A stretch of DNA of 64,000 nucleotides, taken from positions 74,633 to 138,632 of the forward strand of contig JBEKIF010000033.1 of the NCBI GenBank assembly GCA_050011895.1. The letters run 5' to 3'. The notes below the pieces were generated by a model, which saw only the letters and a program-made list of their open reading frames with translations, made no database searches and was not told where the DNA came from. The position numbers and the translations under genes are program-made. The DNA comes from DATBGO01 sp050011895. Its GTDB lineage: Bacteria > Actinomycetota > Actinomycetes > Streptosporangiales > Streptosporangiaceae. This document shows, piece after piece, positions 8,140-15,175 of this stretch (positions within the stretch are counted from its first letter, which is position 1; every line of letters starts with the position of its first letter).

Positions 8140-8591
8140 ATCGGAACCTCCTTGTCAGCTTCGGCCGGCACCAGCGTGTGGCGGCCCGGCCAGATTCGTC
8201 GGATAATCAGATACATCTCACAGCCCAGGCAGACGCCGAAGATCCCGTTGAGGACTGCCGCGACGAGCCCGGCCGAGGCTGCGGCCATCCCAAGCGGCGT
8301 TATGCCCGCCGCGTAGCCGATAACCCCGATAGCGCTGATAAACAGGCCGGTGCCCTGAGCGAACCGCGGCGGGGCCGCAGGCTCGAGTTCTTTCGGCGGC
8401 CCAAGGCGCGGCCGCACCAGCCAGCGGTAGATCAGCCCGTACGGTGAGTTGCGCACGCCGAAAAGAGTCCCGGCCGCAAACACAAGCCCCTGCGCGGCAA
8501 GCAGCCACACATTGCCGGTGAGCAGTACGACAGCGAAGACCACCATGGTGATCAGCGCGCCGAAACGCGGCCCTCTCGGATCGATGTCCAT
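8136..8591 (-). CDS. DUF4395 integral membrane protein
   Basis: 151 residues with four hydrophobic segments (about 10-45 and 80-130). DIDPRGPRFGALITMVV at the N-terminus and the C-terminal NGIFGVCLGCEMYLIIRR, with a CxxC-like pair of cysteines at the end of the last helix, are hallmarks of DUF4395. The family is nearly always found between a membrane thioredoxin and a rhodanese, as here, which suggests a part in moving reducing equivalents or sulfur across the membrane. The stop overlaps the next start by ATGA. Confidence 0.88.
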   Translation of the reverse strand: MDIDPRGPRFGALITMVVFAVVLLTGNVWLLAAQGLVFAAGTLFGVRNSPYGLIYRWLVRPRLGPPKELEPAAPPRFAQGTGLFISAIGVIGYAAGITPLGMAAASAGLVAAVLNGIFGVCLGCEMYLIIRRIWPGRHTLVPAEADKEVPI

Positions 8592-8968
8592 CGGCGGGTC
8601 CCTTCGGGAATTCTGCGGGCCGGTGTGTCCTGCAGCGCGGCCGGGCTGGGCGATGTCACGTCCGCCGGCGGCGCGGCGCCCGGATCTGCGGACTGGTGGT
8701 GCGGCGCCGAAACCGGGGCGGTGGCGGAGAGTCAGATCGTGCTGGCGCCTGCGCGCGCGGCACGCTGGCCCCAGCCGAGGGCAGCCGGACAGATCGCGGT
8801 GGCGACACGGCAGAAGTCGACCGCGCGCCGCTTGGTCAGCGTCGCCCGCAGCAGCCGGCCGGTCGTGCGCGGAGCGGTGATCCCGTCAGGCACGTAGCCG
8901 ATGCTATGTGCGGCTCCGGTTGATGTCACTATCATCTTTCCCGATCCGAAGAATAGGAAAAACCCACT
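8592..8968. other. Intergenic, 377 bp, no certain gene
   Basis: Separates the thioredoxin gene from DUF4395 on the same strand. A 67-codon frame (8732-8935, leftward, ATG) is open, but its Shine-Dalgarno is poor and its sequence matches nothing I know. The stretch 8920-8975 is clearly richer in A/T than its surroundings and may hold the promoter of the DUF4395-cysA2-sseC genes. Confidence 0.5.
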
Positions 8969-9412
8969 CTATGTCACCTCGCCGACGGCGGCGATCACGT
9001 CGGCCTTGGTCGGCTGGCCGCTCGCCCGCCTGGCGATGCGCCCGTCGGGCCCGAGCACGAACACTGTCGGGGTCCGCCGCACGTCGAAGCTGCGGACCAG
9101 GTCCATTCGTGACTCCGCGTCGATCTCCACGTGCGCGACCCCGTCGATCATTCCGGCCACCTCCGTCAGGATCCGCCTGGTGGCACGGCAGGGCGCACAG
9201 AATGCGGTCGAGAACTGCACCAGCGTGGCCCTCGAGCCCAGCGTCGCGCCCAGCTGAGGTCCGGTGACAGCCGACTCGGTCACGGCCGCCCTCGGCCCTC
9301 CGGCGGCCGGCCCGCGTGGCGCCCGCAGCACGCCGTTGCGCCGGCGCCAGGCCAGGCCGGCGGCCGCTGAGATGCCAAGGACTACGACAAGGACGATCAG
9401 GCCGGCGGTCAC
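8969..9412 (-). CDS. Membrane-anchored thioredoxin-fold protein
   Basis: 147 residues from a GTG. One N-terminal membrane helix (about 4-22) anchors a thioredoxin domain. The active site reads FSTAFCAPCRATRRIL, a CxxC (CAPC) motif near residue 72, followed by the cis-Pro strand RRTPTVFVLGPDGR. It resembles ThiX (Rv0816c) by position in the cluster. It probably supplies reducing power to the neighbouring DUF4395 and sulfurtransferase proteins; the domain side (inside or outside) cannot be settled from the sequence, though the charge pattern (basic residues after the helix) suggests a cytoplasmic domain. Confidence 0.85.
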   Translation of the reverse strand: MTAGLIVLVVVLGISAAAGLAWRRRNGVLRAPRGPAAGGPRAAVTESAVTGPQLGATLGSRATLVQFSTAFCAPCRATRRILTEVAGMIDGVAHVEIDAESRMDLVRSFDVRRTPTVFVLGPDGRIARRASGQPTKADVIAAVGEVT

Positions 9413-9506
9413 GACGTACTAAGCACCGGGTGCAGCTACCGCATTCCCGGCGCCGGTGACTATCCGGTGGCCGCACGGTGACCGGACAGGACCGGATGCT
9501 TCCCGG

Positions 9507-10232
9507 TCAGGTGGCCGCGACAGTGACGAGGACCTGCCCGGCCGCGGTCACCTGGAAGCTGCCGATCTTCGCGCCACTGACCGGCGTCGACGCGAGGTAC
9601 CACTGGTCCTGATGGCCGCGCGCCACGGTCCAGCCCCCGACGATCGACCGCTGGCCGTGGGTGTCCACCACCCACAGCTCGCAGGTTGTCCCGGCGCGGA
9701 TGCCGCTGACCCACACGCGCATCGAAGTCCCCCACGCCGCGGAGTGGTACGCCACGACGGCGGTGACGTGCGTCCGCGCATCGGTTGCGCGGCCGGTTTC
9801 GTATCCCCGTGATGTCTGGCCCGATGCCTGGCTGGCGGCTGAGGAGCCGGAGCTGAGTGCGTGCGAGATCGCCGCGCCGCCAGCCAGCCCGCCTCCCACC
9901 GCGATGACCGCGGCGGCCGCCGCCACCGTGATCGTCCGCCACTTGCGCGCCCGGCGCCGGGCGGCGACCCGCCGAAGCAGCGAGCTGAGCAGCTCGGGAG
10001 GCGGTTCCTCCGGGTTGCCCGTGGCGCCGGAGGCTGCCAGCCGTTCAACATCGCGGGCCGGGACCCGGCCGAGCAGGGCTGGCAGCCCGGCCAGCCCGGC
10101 CAGCTCCTCCCGGCAAGCCGGGCAATGACTGAGGTGTATATCGACGATCGTGCGTTCTGCCGGATCGATCGCACCGACCACATAGACGCCCAGCGCCAAG
10201 CGGACATCACCGCAGCCTGAGGGCCCGTTCAT
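9507..10232 (-). CDS. Zinc-finger anti-sigma factor
   Basis: 241 residues. The N-terminal anti-sigma domain has the HxxxCxxC zinc motif as HLSHCPACREEL near 34-41. A membrane helix near 100-122 (TITVAAAAAVIAVGGGLAGG) is followed by an extracytoplasmic domain of about 110 residues with an Ig-like RskA-type look (MRVWVSGIRAGTTCELWVVD). The start overlaps the sigma gene stop by ATGA, so the pair is translationally coupled. It should bind and silence the sigma factor until a membrane or envelope signal releases it. The layout resembles the RslA/SigL pair. Confidence 0.9.
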   Translation of the reverse strand: MNGPSGCGDVRLALGVYVVGAIDPAERTIVDIHLSHCPACREELAGLAGLPALLGRVPARDVERLAASGATGNPEEPPPELLSSLLRRVAARRRARKWRTITVAAAAAVIAVGGGLAGGAAISHALSSGSSAASQASGQTSRGYETGRATDARTHVTAVVAYHSAAWGTSMRVWVSGIRAGTTCELWVVDTHGQRSIVGGWTVARGHQDQWYLASTPVSGAKIGSFQVTAAGQVLVTVAAT

Positions 10233-10774
10233 GGCGCGAGCCCCCGTTCCTCCAGTGCCAGCTTCAGTGCGCGCAGCGCGTAGAAAGTCCTTGATTTAAC
10301 GGTACCTGCCGGTATGCCGAGCACAGCGGCAGCCTCGGCCACCGACCGGCCGCGGTAGTACGTTTCAAGCAGTACCGCGCGATGGTCGGGCCGCAGGGTC
10401 TGGAGCGCATCAGCCACCGCCCACGACTCAAGCGCCCGATCGGCCTCGTCGGGAGCCGGAATCAGCTCGAGCGCGCTCTCCCCCACCTCACGCGGCCGCG
10501 CTTTGCGGGCCCGGTATGCGTCGACGGCCAGGTTCCTGGCCACCGCGAACAGCCAGGGCCTGGCAGGCCGTTCCGCGATTGCCTCCGGATGCAGCCATGC
10601 GCGTAGCAGGGTTTCCTGCACGATGTCCTCGGCCCGCTGCCGGTCGCCACTGGCCAGGTGCAGGGCATACCTCAGCAGCGGGCCAGCATGCTCCGCATAG
10701 AGCGTGCGTACGAGCATCTCGTCGGAAACCTGCCCATTGGGTCGGCCACCGCCGGCGCTTTCCACCCCTGCCAT
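10229..10774 (-). CDS. ECF RNA polymerase sigma factor
   Basis: 181 residues. Region 2 covers about 20-95, with DIVQETLLRAWLHPE and the -10 contact segment RPWLFAVARNLAVDAYRARK. Region 4 covers about 118-172 (ALQTLRPDHRAVLLETYYRG, then the HTH SVAEAAAVLGIPAGTVKSRT). The gene follows the DUF2993 stop by 2 bp and overlaps the anti-sigma gene, so all three lie in one transcript. Likely targets are envelope or redox genes, as for SigL-type factors, but that is inference. Confidence 0.93.
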   Translation of the reverse strand: MAGVESAGGGRPNGQVSDEMLVRTLYAEHAGPLLRYALHLASGDRQRAEDIVQETLLRAWLHPEAIAERPARPWLFAVARNLAVDAYRARKARPREVGESALELIPAPDEADRALESWAVADALQTLRPDHRAVLLETYYRGRSVAEAAAVLGIPAGTVKSRTFYALRALKLALEERGLAP

Positions 10775-10776
10775 GT

Positions 10777-11487
10777 TTATCTCAACGGCCAGCCGGACCC
10801 GTTTGGTTCACGGTCCGGCTGGCCTGTCCCCGTCGGGGATGGCCCCAGGCGCACATCCCGCCCGGAGGCGCTGACTCTGAGGCCATGCTCGGTGACGCTC
10901 ACCGAGGTGACGGACAACCGGAGCGGCAGTGCCTGGATCGGGATGACAAAGCCGACCAGCGCGGGCATCCCGGTGAATCGCGGGGTGATCGTGATGCCCG
11001 CCGCGGAAACGCCCAGCGCGAGGGTCCCCGGGACAGGGCGGCCAAGGACCGTGCTCATGATCCGCAGATTACTGCCGGCCTGACTGAGCGTCAGCCCTGG
11101 TGGCAGCCGCTGGCTGAGGACTGTGAACGGGACGATCGCTGTCGCGCTCGCGTGCTCGGCGGTGATCTCGCTGCGGCCTGGCCGCGGCCGCCTTCCCGAT
11201 GACATGTGCACCCCGGTAAAGCGGGCATCAAGATCGGAGAGCTCGACATCGCCAGCGGTCAAGCTGCCGAGCATGACGGCCACTTCGCGGTAATCGCCGG
11301 ACGCGAGCTGGGTGAGGAAGGGAAAGCCGAGGACGCGCACGCTCGGCCTGGCCTGCAGGTCGTTGGCGCTGGCGACCCGGTCGCCGATATGAACGCCTAC
11401 GGCAGCCGCCAGGACCCGGTCTACGACAGCCAGCAGCCCCATCAGGACAAGGAGTACGAGAATCGTGATCAGCAACGTGGCGGCCAT
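10777..11487 (-). CDS. lmeA: DUF2993 / LmeA-family phospholipid-binding protein
   Basis: 236 residues. An N-terminal signal-anchor (ATLLITILVLLVLMGLLAVV) is followed by a DUF2993 domain with the repeated beta-strand pattern typical for the family (VRVLGFPFLTQLASGDYREV, then FTVLSQRLPPGLTLS). LmeA in mycobacteria (Rv0817c, as I recall) is an extracytoplasmic lipid-binding protein needed for normal lipomannan. The order thioredoxin, DUF2993, glnR, mshD here matches the mycobacterial locus, which supports the name. It sits 2 bp upstream of the sigma gene and 61 bp after the MoaD-like gene. Confidence 0.8.
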   Translation of the reverse strand: MAATLLITILVLLVLMGLLAVVDRVLAAAVGVHIGDRVASANDLQARPSVRVLGFPFLTQLASGDYREVAVMLGSLTAGDVELSDLDARFTGVHMSSGRRPRPGRSEITAEHASATAIVPFTVLSQRLPPGLTLSQAGSNLRIMSTVLGRPVPGTLALGVSAAGITITPRFTGMPALVGFVIPIQALPLRLSVTSVSVTEHGLRVSASGRDVRLGPSPTGTGQPDREPNGSGWPLR

Positions 11488-11548
11488 GGCGGGCCTAGGT
11501 TATCGCCGCGGCGGCGGCCAGCCGCCGCGAGCGCCCGGCGCCAGGCGA

Positions 11549-11824
11549 TCAGCCTCCGGCAAACGGCGGCAGCACCTCGATGACGGACGCGTCGCTGAGC
11601 GTAACCGCCTCCGGCGGGCGGATGCCCACGGGCACCCCGTCGATCAGGAAGGACGAGCGTGCGAGGACATCCCGGAGGCGCGGATTCAGGCCGGCCGCAC
11701 GGGCCGGCCGTTCCCCGCTCGCCGCAGCAAGAGCCTCGGCGAGTGTCTCGGCCCTGATCGTCTCCTCGCCGACCCCGGCCGCTTCCTTCGCCGCTGCCCA
11801 GTAGCGGAAGGTCACAAGCGCCAT
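11549..11824 (-). CDS. MoaD/ThiS-family sulfur carrier
   Basis: 91 residues, a beta-grasp (ubiquitin-like) protein. It starts VTFRYWAAAKEAAGVGEETI and ends VIEVLPPFAGG with the C-terminal Gly-Gly that is adenylated and thiocarboxylated in MoaD. MoaD forms molybdopterin synthase with MoaE; no moaE is nearby, and the neighbouring rhodanese could be a sulfur donor, so a different sulfur-carrier role is possible. Confidence 0.88.
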   Translation of the reverse strand: MALVTFRYWAAAKEAAGVGEETIRAETLAEALAAASGERPARAAGLNPRLRDVLARSSFLIDGVPVGIRPPEAVTLSDASVIEVLPPFAGG

Positions 11825-11916
11825 GTCAGCTATCCTCGCTTATAGCGGACCCGGGTGCAGCTGACCCCGGTCATCGCGGGACTGCCTGGCAGCATCCCGC
11901 GGCTGCATGTCGAGCC

Positions 11917-11924
11917 GGAGGGGG
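11917..11924 (+). promoter_or_regulatory. Shine-Dalgarno that fixes a TTG start for glnR
   Basis: GGAGGGGG lies 6 nt before TTG 11931. The upstream in-frame ATG at 11907 has no Shine-Dalgarno. The protein begun at the TTG (LSNVLLLSS...) also lines up with the usual GlnR N-terminus. Confidence 0.75.
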
Positions 11925-11930
11925 CAGCGG

Positions 11931-12872
11931 TTGAGCAATGTGCTCCTGCTCAGCAGCGCTCCAGAGCCCGCCGCCGAGATCCTGCCCTCGCTGAGCCTGC
12001 TGCCGCACGCCGTTCGCCTCGCGCCCGCGGTCGCTGCCTCGGCGGACGGCACGCCTCCGGCTGACCTGGTGCTAGTGGACGCACGGCGCGACCTGGTGCA
12101 GGTCAGGCAGCTCCTGCGGCAGCTGCGCGCCGTAGGCCTTGACGTGCCAGTGCTAGCCATCGTCGCCGAGGGGGGGTGGGCCGCGGTATCCGCCGACTGG
12201 GGCGCTGACGACGTTATCCTGCACACGGCGGGCCCAGGCGAGGTTGACGCGAGGCTGCGCATCGCCATCGGCCGCACGGCCCCCGCGGTGTCCGGCGAGA
12301 TCCGCTCGGGCGATCTGGCCATCGATGAAATCACTTACTCCGCCCGGCTGCACGGTCGGGCGCTTGATCTGACCTTCAAGGAATTCGAGCTGCTGAAGTT
12401 CCTTGCCCAGTCTCCAGGCCGGGTCTTCAGCAGGTCCCAGCTGCTACAGGAGGTCTGGGGCTACGACTATTTCGGCGGTACCCGCACCGTCGACGTGCAC
12501 GTGCGCAGGCTGCGCGCCAAGCTTGGCACCGAGCATGAGGCACTGATCGGCACTGTTCGGAACGTCGGTTACCGCTTCGTCCCGGTTAAGGGTGACGCTG
12601 AGCGGGGGGCGCAGGACGCGGGAGCGGACTCTGGAGAGCCGGACAGCCCAGAGCTTGGCGCCGCAGAGCCAGGCGCCGCAGAGCCAGGCACCGCAGAGCC
12701 AGACACCGCAGAGCCAGACACCGCAAAGCAGCAGGGACCACATCAGGACCGCCGCAGCGGCAGCACCGAGCGGGACGGCGACCCGGATCCGGATCGCTCG
12801 CCCCCTGCCCCCCGCGCCAATGCAGCCGAGCGCAGGGAGGCGCGCTCCGCGCATGCCGAACGGTTACCGTGA
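11931..12872 (+). CDS. glnR: GlnR, orphan OmpR-type nitrogen regulator
   Basis: 313 residues from a TTG. The receiver domain is the atypical GlnR one: LVLVDARRDLVQVRQLLRQL and ADWGADDVILHTAGPGEVDA are near-signature stretches, and the phospho-acceptor pocket is incomplete, as known for GlnR. The winged HTH (about 110-205) has EFELLKFLAQSPGRVFSRSQ and the wing TVRNVGYRFVP. GlnR controls ammonium assimilation genes in actinobacteria. Beyond the HTH there is an unusual 95-residue tail of Ala-Glu-Pro repeats and charged residues encoded by 15-bp DNA repeats (about 12655-12730); most GlnR proteins end soon after the HTH. The last 20 bp overlap the mshD start. Confidence 0.9.
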   Translation: MSNVLLLSSAPEPAAEILPSLSLLPHAVRLAPAVAASADGTPPADLVLVDARRDLVQVRQLLRQLRAVGLDVPVLAIVAEGGWAAVSADWGADDVILHTAGPGEVDARLRIAIGRTAPAVSGEIRSGDLAIDEITYSARLHGRALDLTFKEFELLKFLAQSPGRVFSRSQLLQEVWGYDYFGGTRTVDVHVRRLRAKLGTEHEALIGTVRNVGYRFVPVKGDAERGAQDAGADSGEPDSPELGAAEPGAAEPGTAEPDTAEPDTAKQQGPHQDRRSGSTERDGDPDPDRSPPAPRANAAERREARSAHAERLP

Positions 12873-13866
12873 GGCGCCAGCCATTAGCGTCCGTGGCAGG
12901 CTCTCGGAATCCGAGGCCGCAGCGGTGCTCAGTCTGGTTCGCGCGGCCACCGAGGAAGACGGCCTGGGCCCGCTCTCCGAGCACGTGATGCTGCACCTGC
13001 GGTACGGCGGCGATCCGAGCGCCCGCAACCTGCTGCTGGTCAGCCAGGGTGAGCTGGCGGGCTATGCGCATCTGGATCCGACCGATCCGGTCGCGGGCCC
13101 CAGCGGCGAGCTCGTAGTTCGTCCGGGTCGCCGTGGCCAGGGGCTTGGCCTGGAGCTGTTGCGCGCGCTGGTCGCTGAGGCCGACGGAAGGCAGCTACGG
13201 CTGTGGGCCCATGGTGACCTGCCCGCGGCGGCGCGGCTCGCGCTGGCCGCCGGATTCAAGCGAGTCAGGGCGCTCTGGCAGATGCGCCGGTCCCTGCAGG
13301 CCAGACTTGAGCTGCCGCAGCCCGCTCCGGGCGTGACAGTCCGCACCTTCGAGGTCGGCCGTGACGAGGATGAGTGGATCGACCTCAACGCACGGGCGTT
13401 CGCCGGCCACCCTGAGCAGGGCGGGTGGACCCGGCCCGACCTCGATCTCCGCGAGCGGGAACCGTGGTTCGATCCGGCCGGGTTCTTCCTCGCGGAGCGC
13501 GGCAGGAAACTCGTCGGCTTCCACTGGACGAAGATCCACGGCCGGGCGAGCGACGGGACCGCGCACGGCCAGAAGACCCACGGCCAGGCGAGCGACGGGT
13601 CCGCGCATGGCCATGAGCCCATCGGCGAGGTCTACGTAGTGGGTGTCGATCCGGCGGAGCGCAGCAGCGGCCTGGGTCGCGCGCTGACCCTGGTAGGCCT
13701 CCGATACCTGCGCTCGCAGGGCCTATTCGAGGTGATGCTCTACGTCGATGAGGGCAATACCGCCGCGATTCGCCTGTACGAGTCGCTGGGCTTCACGCAC
13801 TGGGACACCGATGTGATGTTCGCGGGTGGGCCAGCGGCCAGCGAGGACGCGCGTCCGGCTCGCTGA
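12853..13866 (+). CDS. mshD: Mycothiol synthase
   Basis: 337 residues from ATG 12853; earlier in-frame ATGs would add a low-complexity leader antiparallel to nothing known. Two GNAT domains: the N-terminal one (about 10-150, with GELVVRPGRRGQGLGLELLR) and the catalytic C-terminal one (about 165-325, with VYVVGVDPAERSSGLGRALT). MshD acetylates Cys-GlcN-Ins with acetyl-CoA, the last step of mycothiol synthesis. Between FHWTKIHG and EPIGEVYVV there is an extra Gly/His/Ser-rich insert of about 25 residues made of two copies of an HGxASDGxAHG unit (near 13540-13615), where other MshD proteins have only a few residues. Adjacent to glnR as in mycobacteria. Confidence 0.9.
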   Translation: MPNGYREAPAISVRGRLSESEAAAVLSLVRAATEEDGLGPLSEHVMLHLRYGGDPSARNLLLVSQGELAGYAHLDPTDPVAGPSGELVVRPGRRGQGLGLELLRALVAEADGRQLRLWAHGDLPAAARLALAAGFKRVRALWQMRRSLQARLELPQPAPGVTVRTFEVGRDEDEWIDLNARAFAGHPEQGGWTRPDLDLREREPWFDPAGFFLAERGRKLVGFHWTKIHGRASDGTAHGQKTHGQASDGSAHGHEPIGEVYVVGVDPAERSSGLGRALTLVGLRYLRSQGLFEVMLYVDEGNTAAIRLYESLGFTHWDTDVMFAGGPAASEDARPAR

Positions 13867-13875
13867 GGTCCGGCC

Positions 13876-14049
13876 TCAGACCGAGCTGATCGCCACGACG
13901 GCGACAGGCCGGAGGCCAAGCACCTCGTCGAGTTCGCTCGAAGTCAGCGGCCGGTCGGTAGCCGCCACGGCACTCAGCACCTCCGCGTACAGCTCGATCT
14001 CATCGAGCGCGACGCGATCATGGACGCGAAGATCGAGTCGCTCTCGCAC
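13876..14049 (-). CDS. Small conserved-looking hypothetical protein
   Basis: 57 residues from GTG 14049, preceded by GGAGG at 8 nt; another GTG three codons earlier is too close to that site. The chain is mostly helical and acidic (DRVALDEIELYAEVLSAVAA, then DRPLTSSELDEVLG), with no Cys, signal or membrane helix. It converges on mshD. No function is recognised; the good Shine-Dalgarno and protein-like composition support it. Confidence 0.55.
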   Translation of the reverse strand: MRERLDLRVHDRVALDEIELYAEVLSAVAATDRPLTSSELDEVLGLRPVAVVAISSV

Positions 14050-14230
14050 CGAGCCCACCTCCGTCGCCGAGCAGATCTGCGGAACTTGCCTTTAAGGTTA
14101 CGGCGCCGTGCGGCGCCGCGCATGGCCCATAAGGATCATTTTCCTGGATCACGTTCTGGCGCGGTTTACCCAGGAGGCGGTGACGAATTACGGCAATCAT
14201 GCAGGTCACGGGCAATAGCCGGACAGATGA

Positions 14231-14770
14231 TCAGATTCCGGGCTCGTCGGGCTTCCAGGTCGCTCCGCGATGCAGTCTCGCGCGCCGGACGTATCCAGCG
14301 GACGTGTCGGCGAAGGAGGCCCGGTCCTCTTCGGTCAGCTCACGCACGATACGGCCGGGGACGCCGGCGAACAGGACACCAGGAGGGACCTCGGTACCGG
14401 GCAGGACGATGGCGCCCGCGGCTACCAGGGATCCGGCGCCGATCCGCGACCCGCCCAGGGCAATCGCCCCGATGCCGATCAGCGCCCCGGCCCCGACGTG
14501 CGCTCCGTGGACAACCGCCCCGTGGCCGAGGCTGACCCGCGGTTCAAGGACGATCGGCTCGCCCGGGTCTACGTGCAGACAGCAGAGGTCCTGGATATTG
14601 CATTCCGGGCCGACCACGATCTCGTCCTCGTCGGCGCGCAGGACAGTGCCGTACCAGATGCTTGCTGCCCTGGCTACGGTGACCCTGCCCACCAGCACCG
14701 CTCCAGGAGCAATCCAGGCGCTGGGATCGACCGACGGTGCGTTACTGCCCAGCGATCCGACCAAGCCCAT
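14231..14770 (-). CDS. Gamma-class carbonic anhydrase-like protein
   Basis: 179 residues. ATG 14770 has GGGAGG at 7 nt, whereas the ATG two codons earlier is too close to it, and the longer upstream frame is non-coding in character. The chain is a left-handed beta-helix of hexapeptide repeats (WIAPGAVLVGRVTVARAASI, LIGIGAIALGGSRIGAGSLV). The three metal-binding His are visible in CLHVDPGEP and SLGHGAVVHGAHVG. Family members bind Zn/Fe and hydrate CO2 or, in PaaY/YrdA types, act as thioesterases; which applies cannot be told. Confidence 0.88.
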   Translation of the reverse strand: MGLVGSLGSNAPSVDPSAWIAPGAVLVGRVTVARAASIWYGTVLRADEDEIVVGPECNIQDLCCLHVDPGEPIVLEPRVSLGHGAVVHGAHVGAGALIGIGAIALGGSRIGAGSLVAAGAIVLPGTEVPPGVLFAGVPGRIVRELTEEDRASFADTSAGYVRRARLHRGATWKPDEPGI

Positions 14771-15175
14771 GGGCATGCCTCCCTGCTGATCCAGTGGCCG
14801 GCTGGCACCTTGGGTCAAGGCGGGGCCGACCATGTTCATCATCGCAAGGCCTGATCGCCGGGCCTGCACACAATCCTGGAGGCGTCCTTGAGGTAACCGC
14901 CCCCAGGATGCCAAACTTTCTGTACCCTGCCTCAGTAAATTTGGACAAAACAGCATAGTCAGCCGTTTCGGTTGCGCATGACCGCGTTCGAGACGAGAGT
15001 CGAGCCCGTTGTTCCAGATAACCCCGCCCGCGGCTGGTGCCCGGCAGATCCAGGCTGCCGGACCATACCGCAGACCAGCCCGCAGACCCGGCCCGCCCAG
15101 CGGCCGACTCGGCAACTACCGCAGCCGACGCCGACCCAGCCCAGGGTCTGCCTGACCATCTTGACGGGTGACACC
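14771..15175. other. Divergent intergenic region, 405 bp
   Basis: Lies between the leftward carbonic-anhydrase gene and the rightward DivIVA gene. An A/T-richer patch at 14910-14955 holds a leftward sigma70-like promoter candidate: TTGTCC (14948-14943), 18 bp spacer, TACAGA (14924-14919). The rightward side codes in frame with DivIVA without a stop, but has no good upstream start and reads as Pro/Thr-rich filler. Confidence 0.35.

Noticed and set aside
14972..15175. N-terminal extension of the DivIVA protein
   Set aside because: Pro/Thr/Gln-rich leader with no start signal; the DivIVA head begins soon after ATG 15176.
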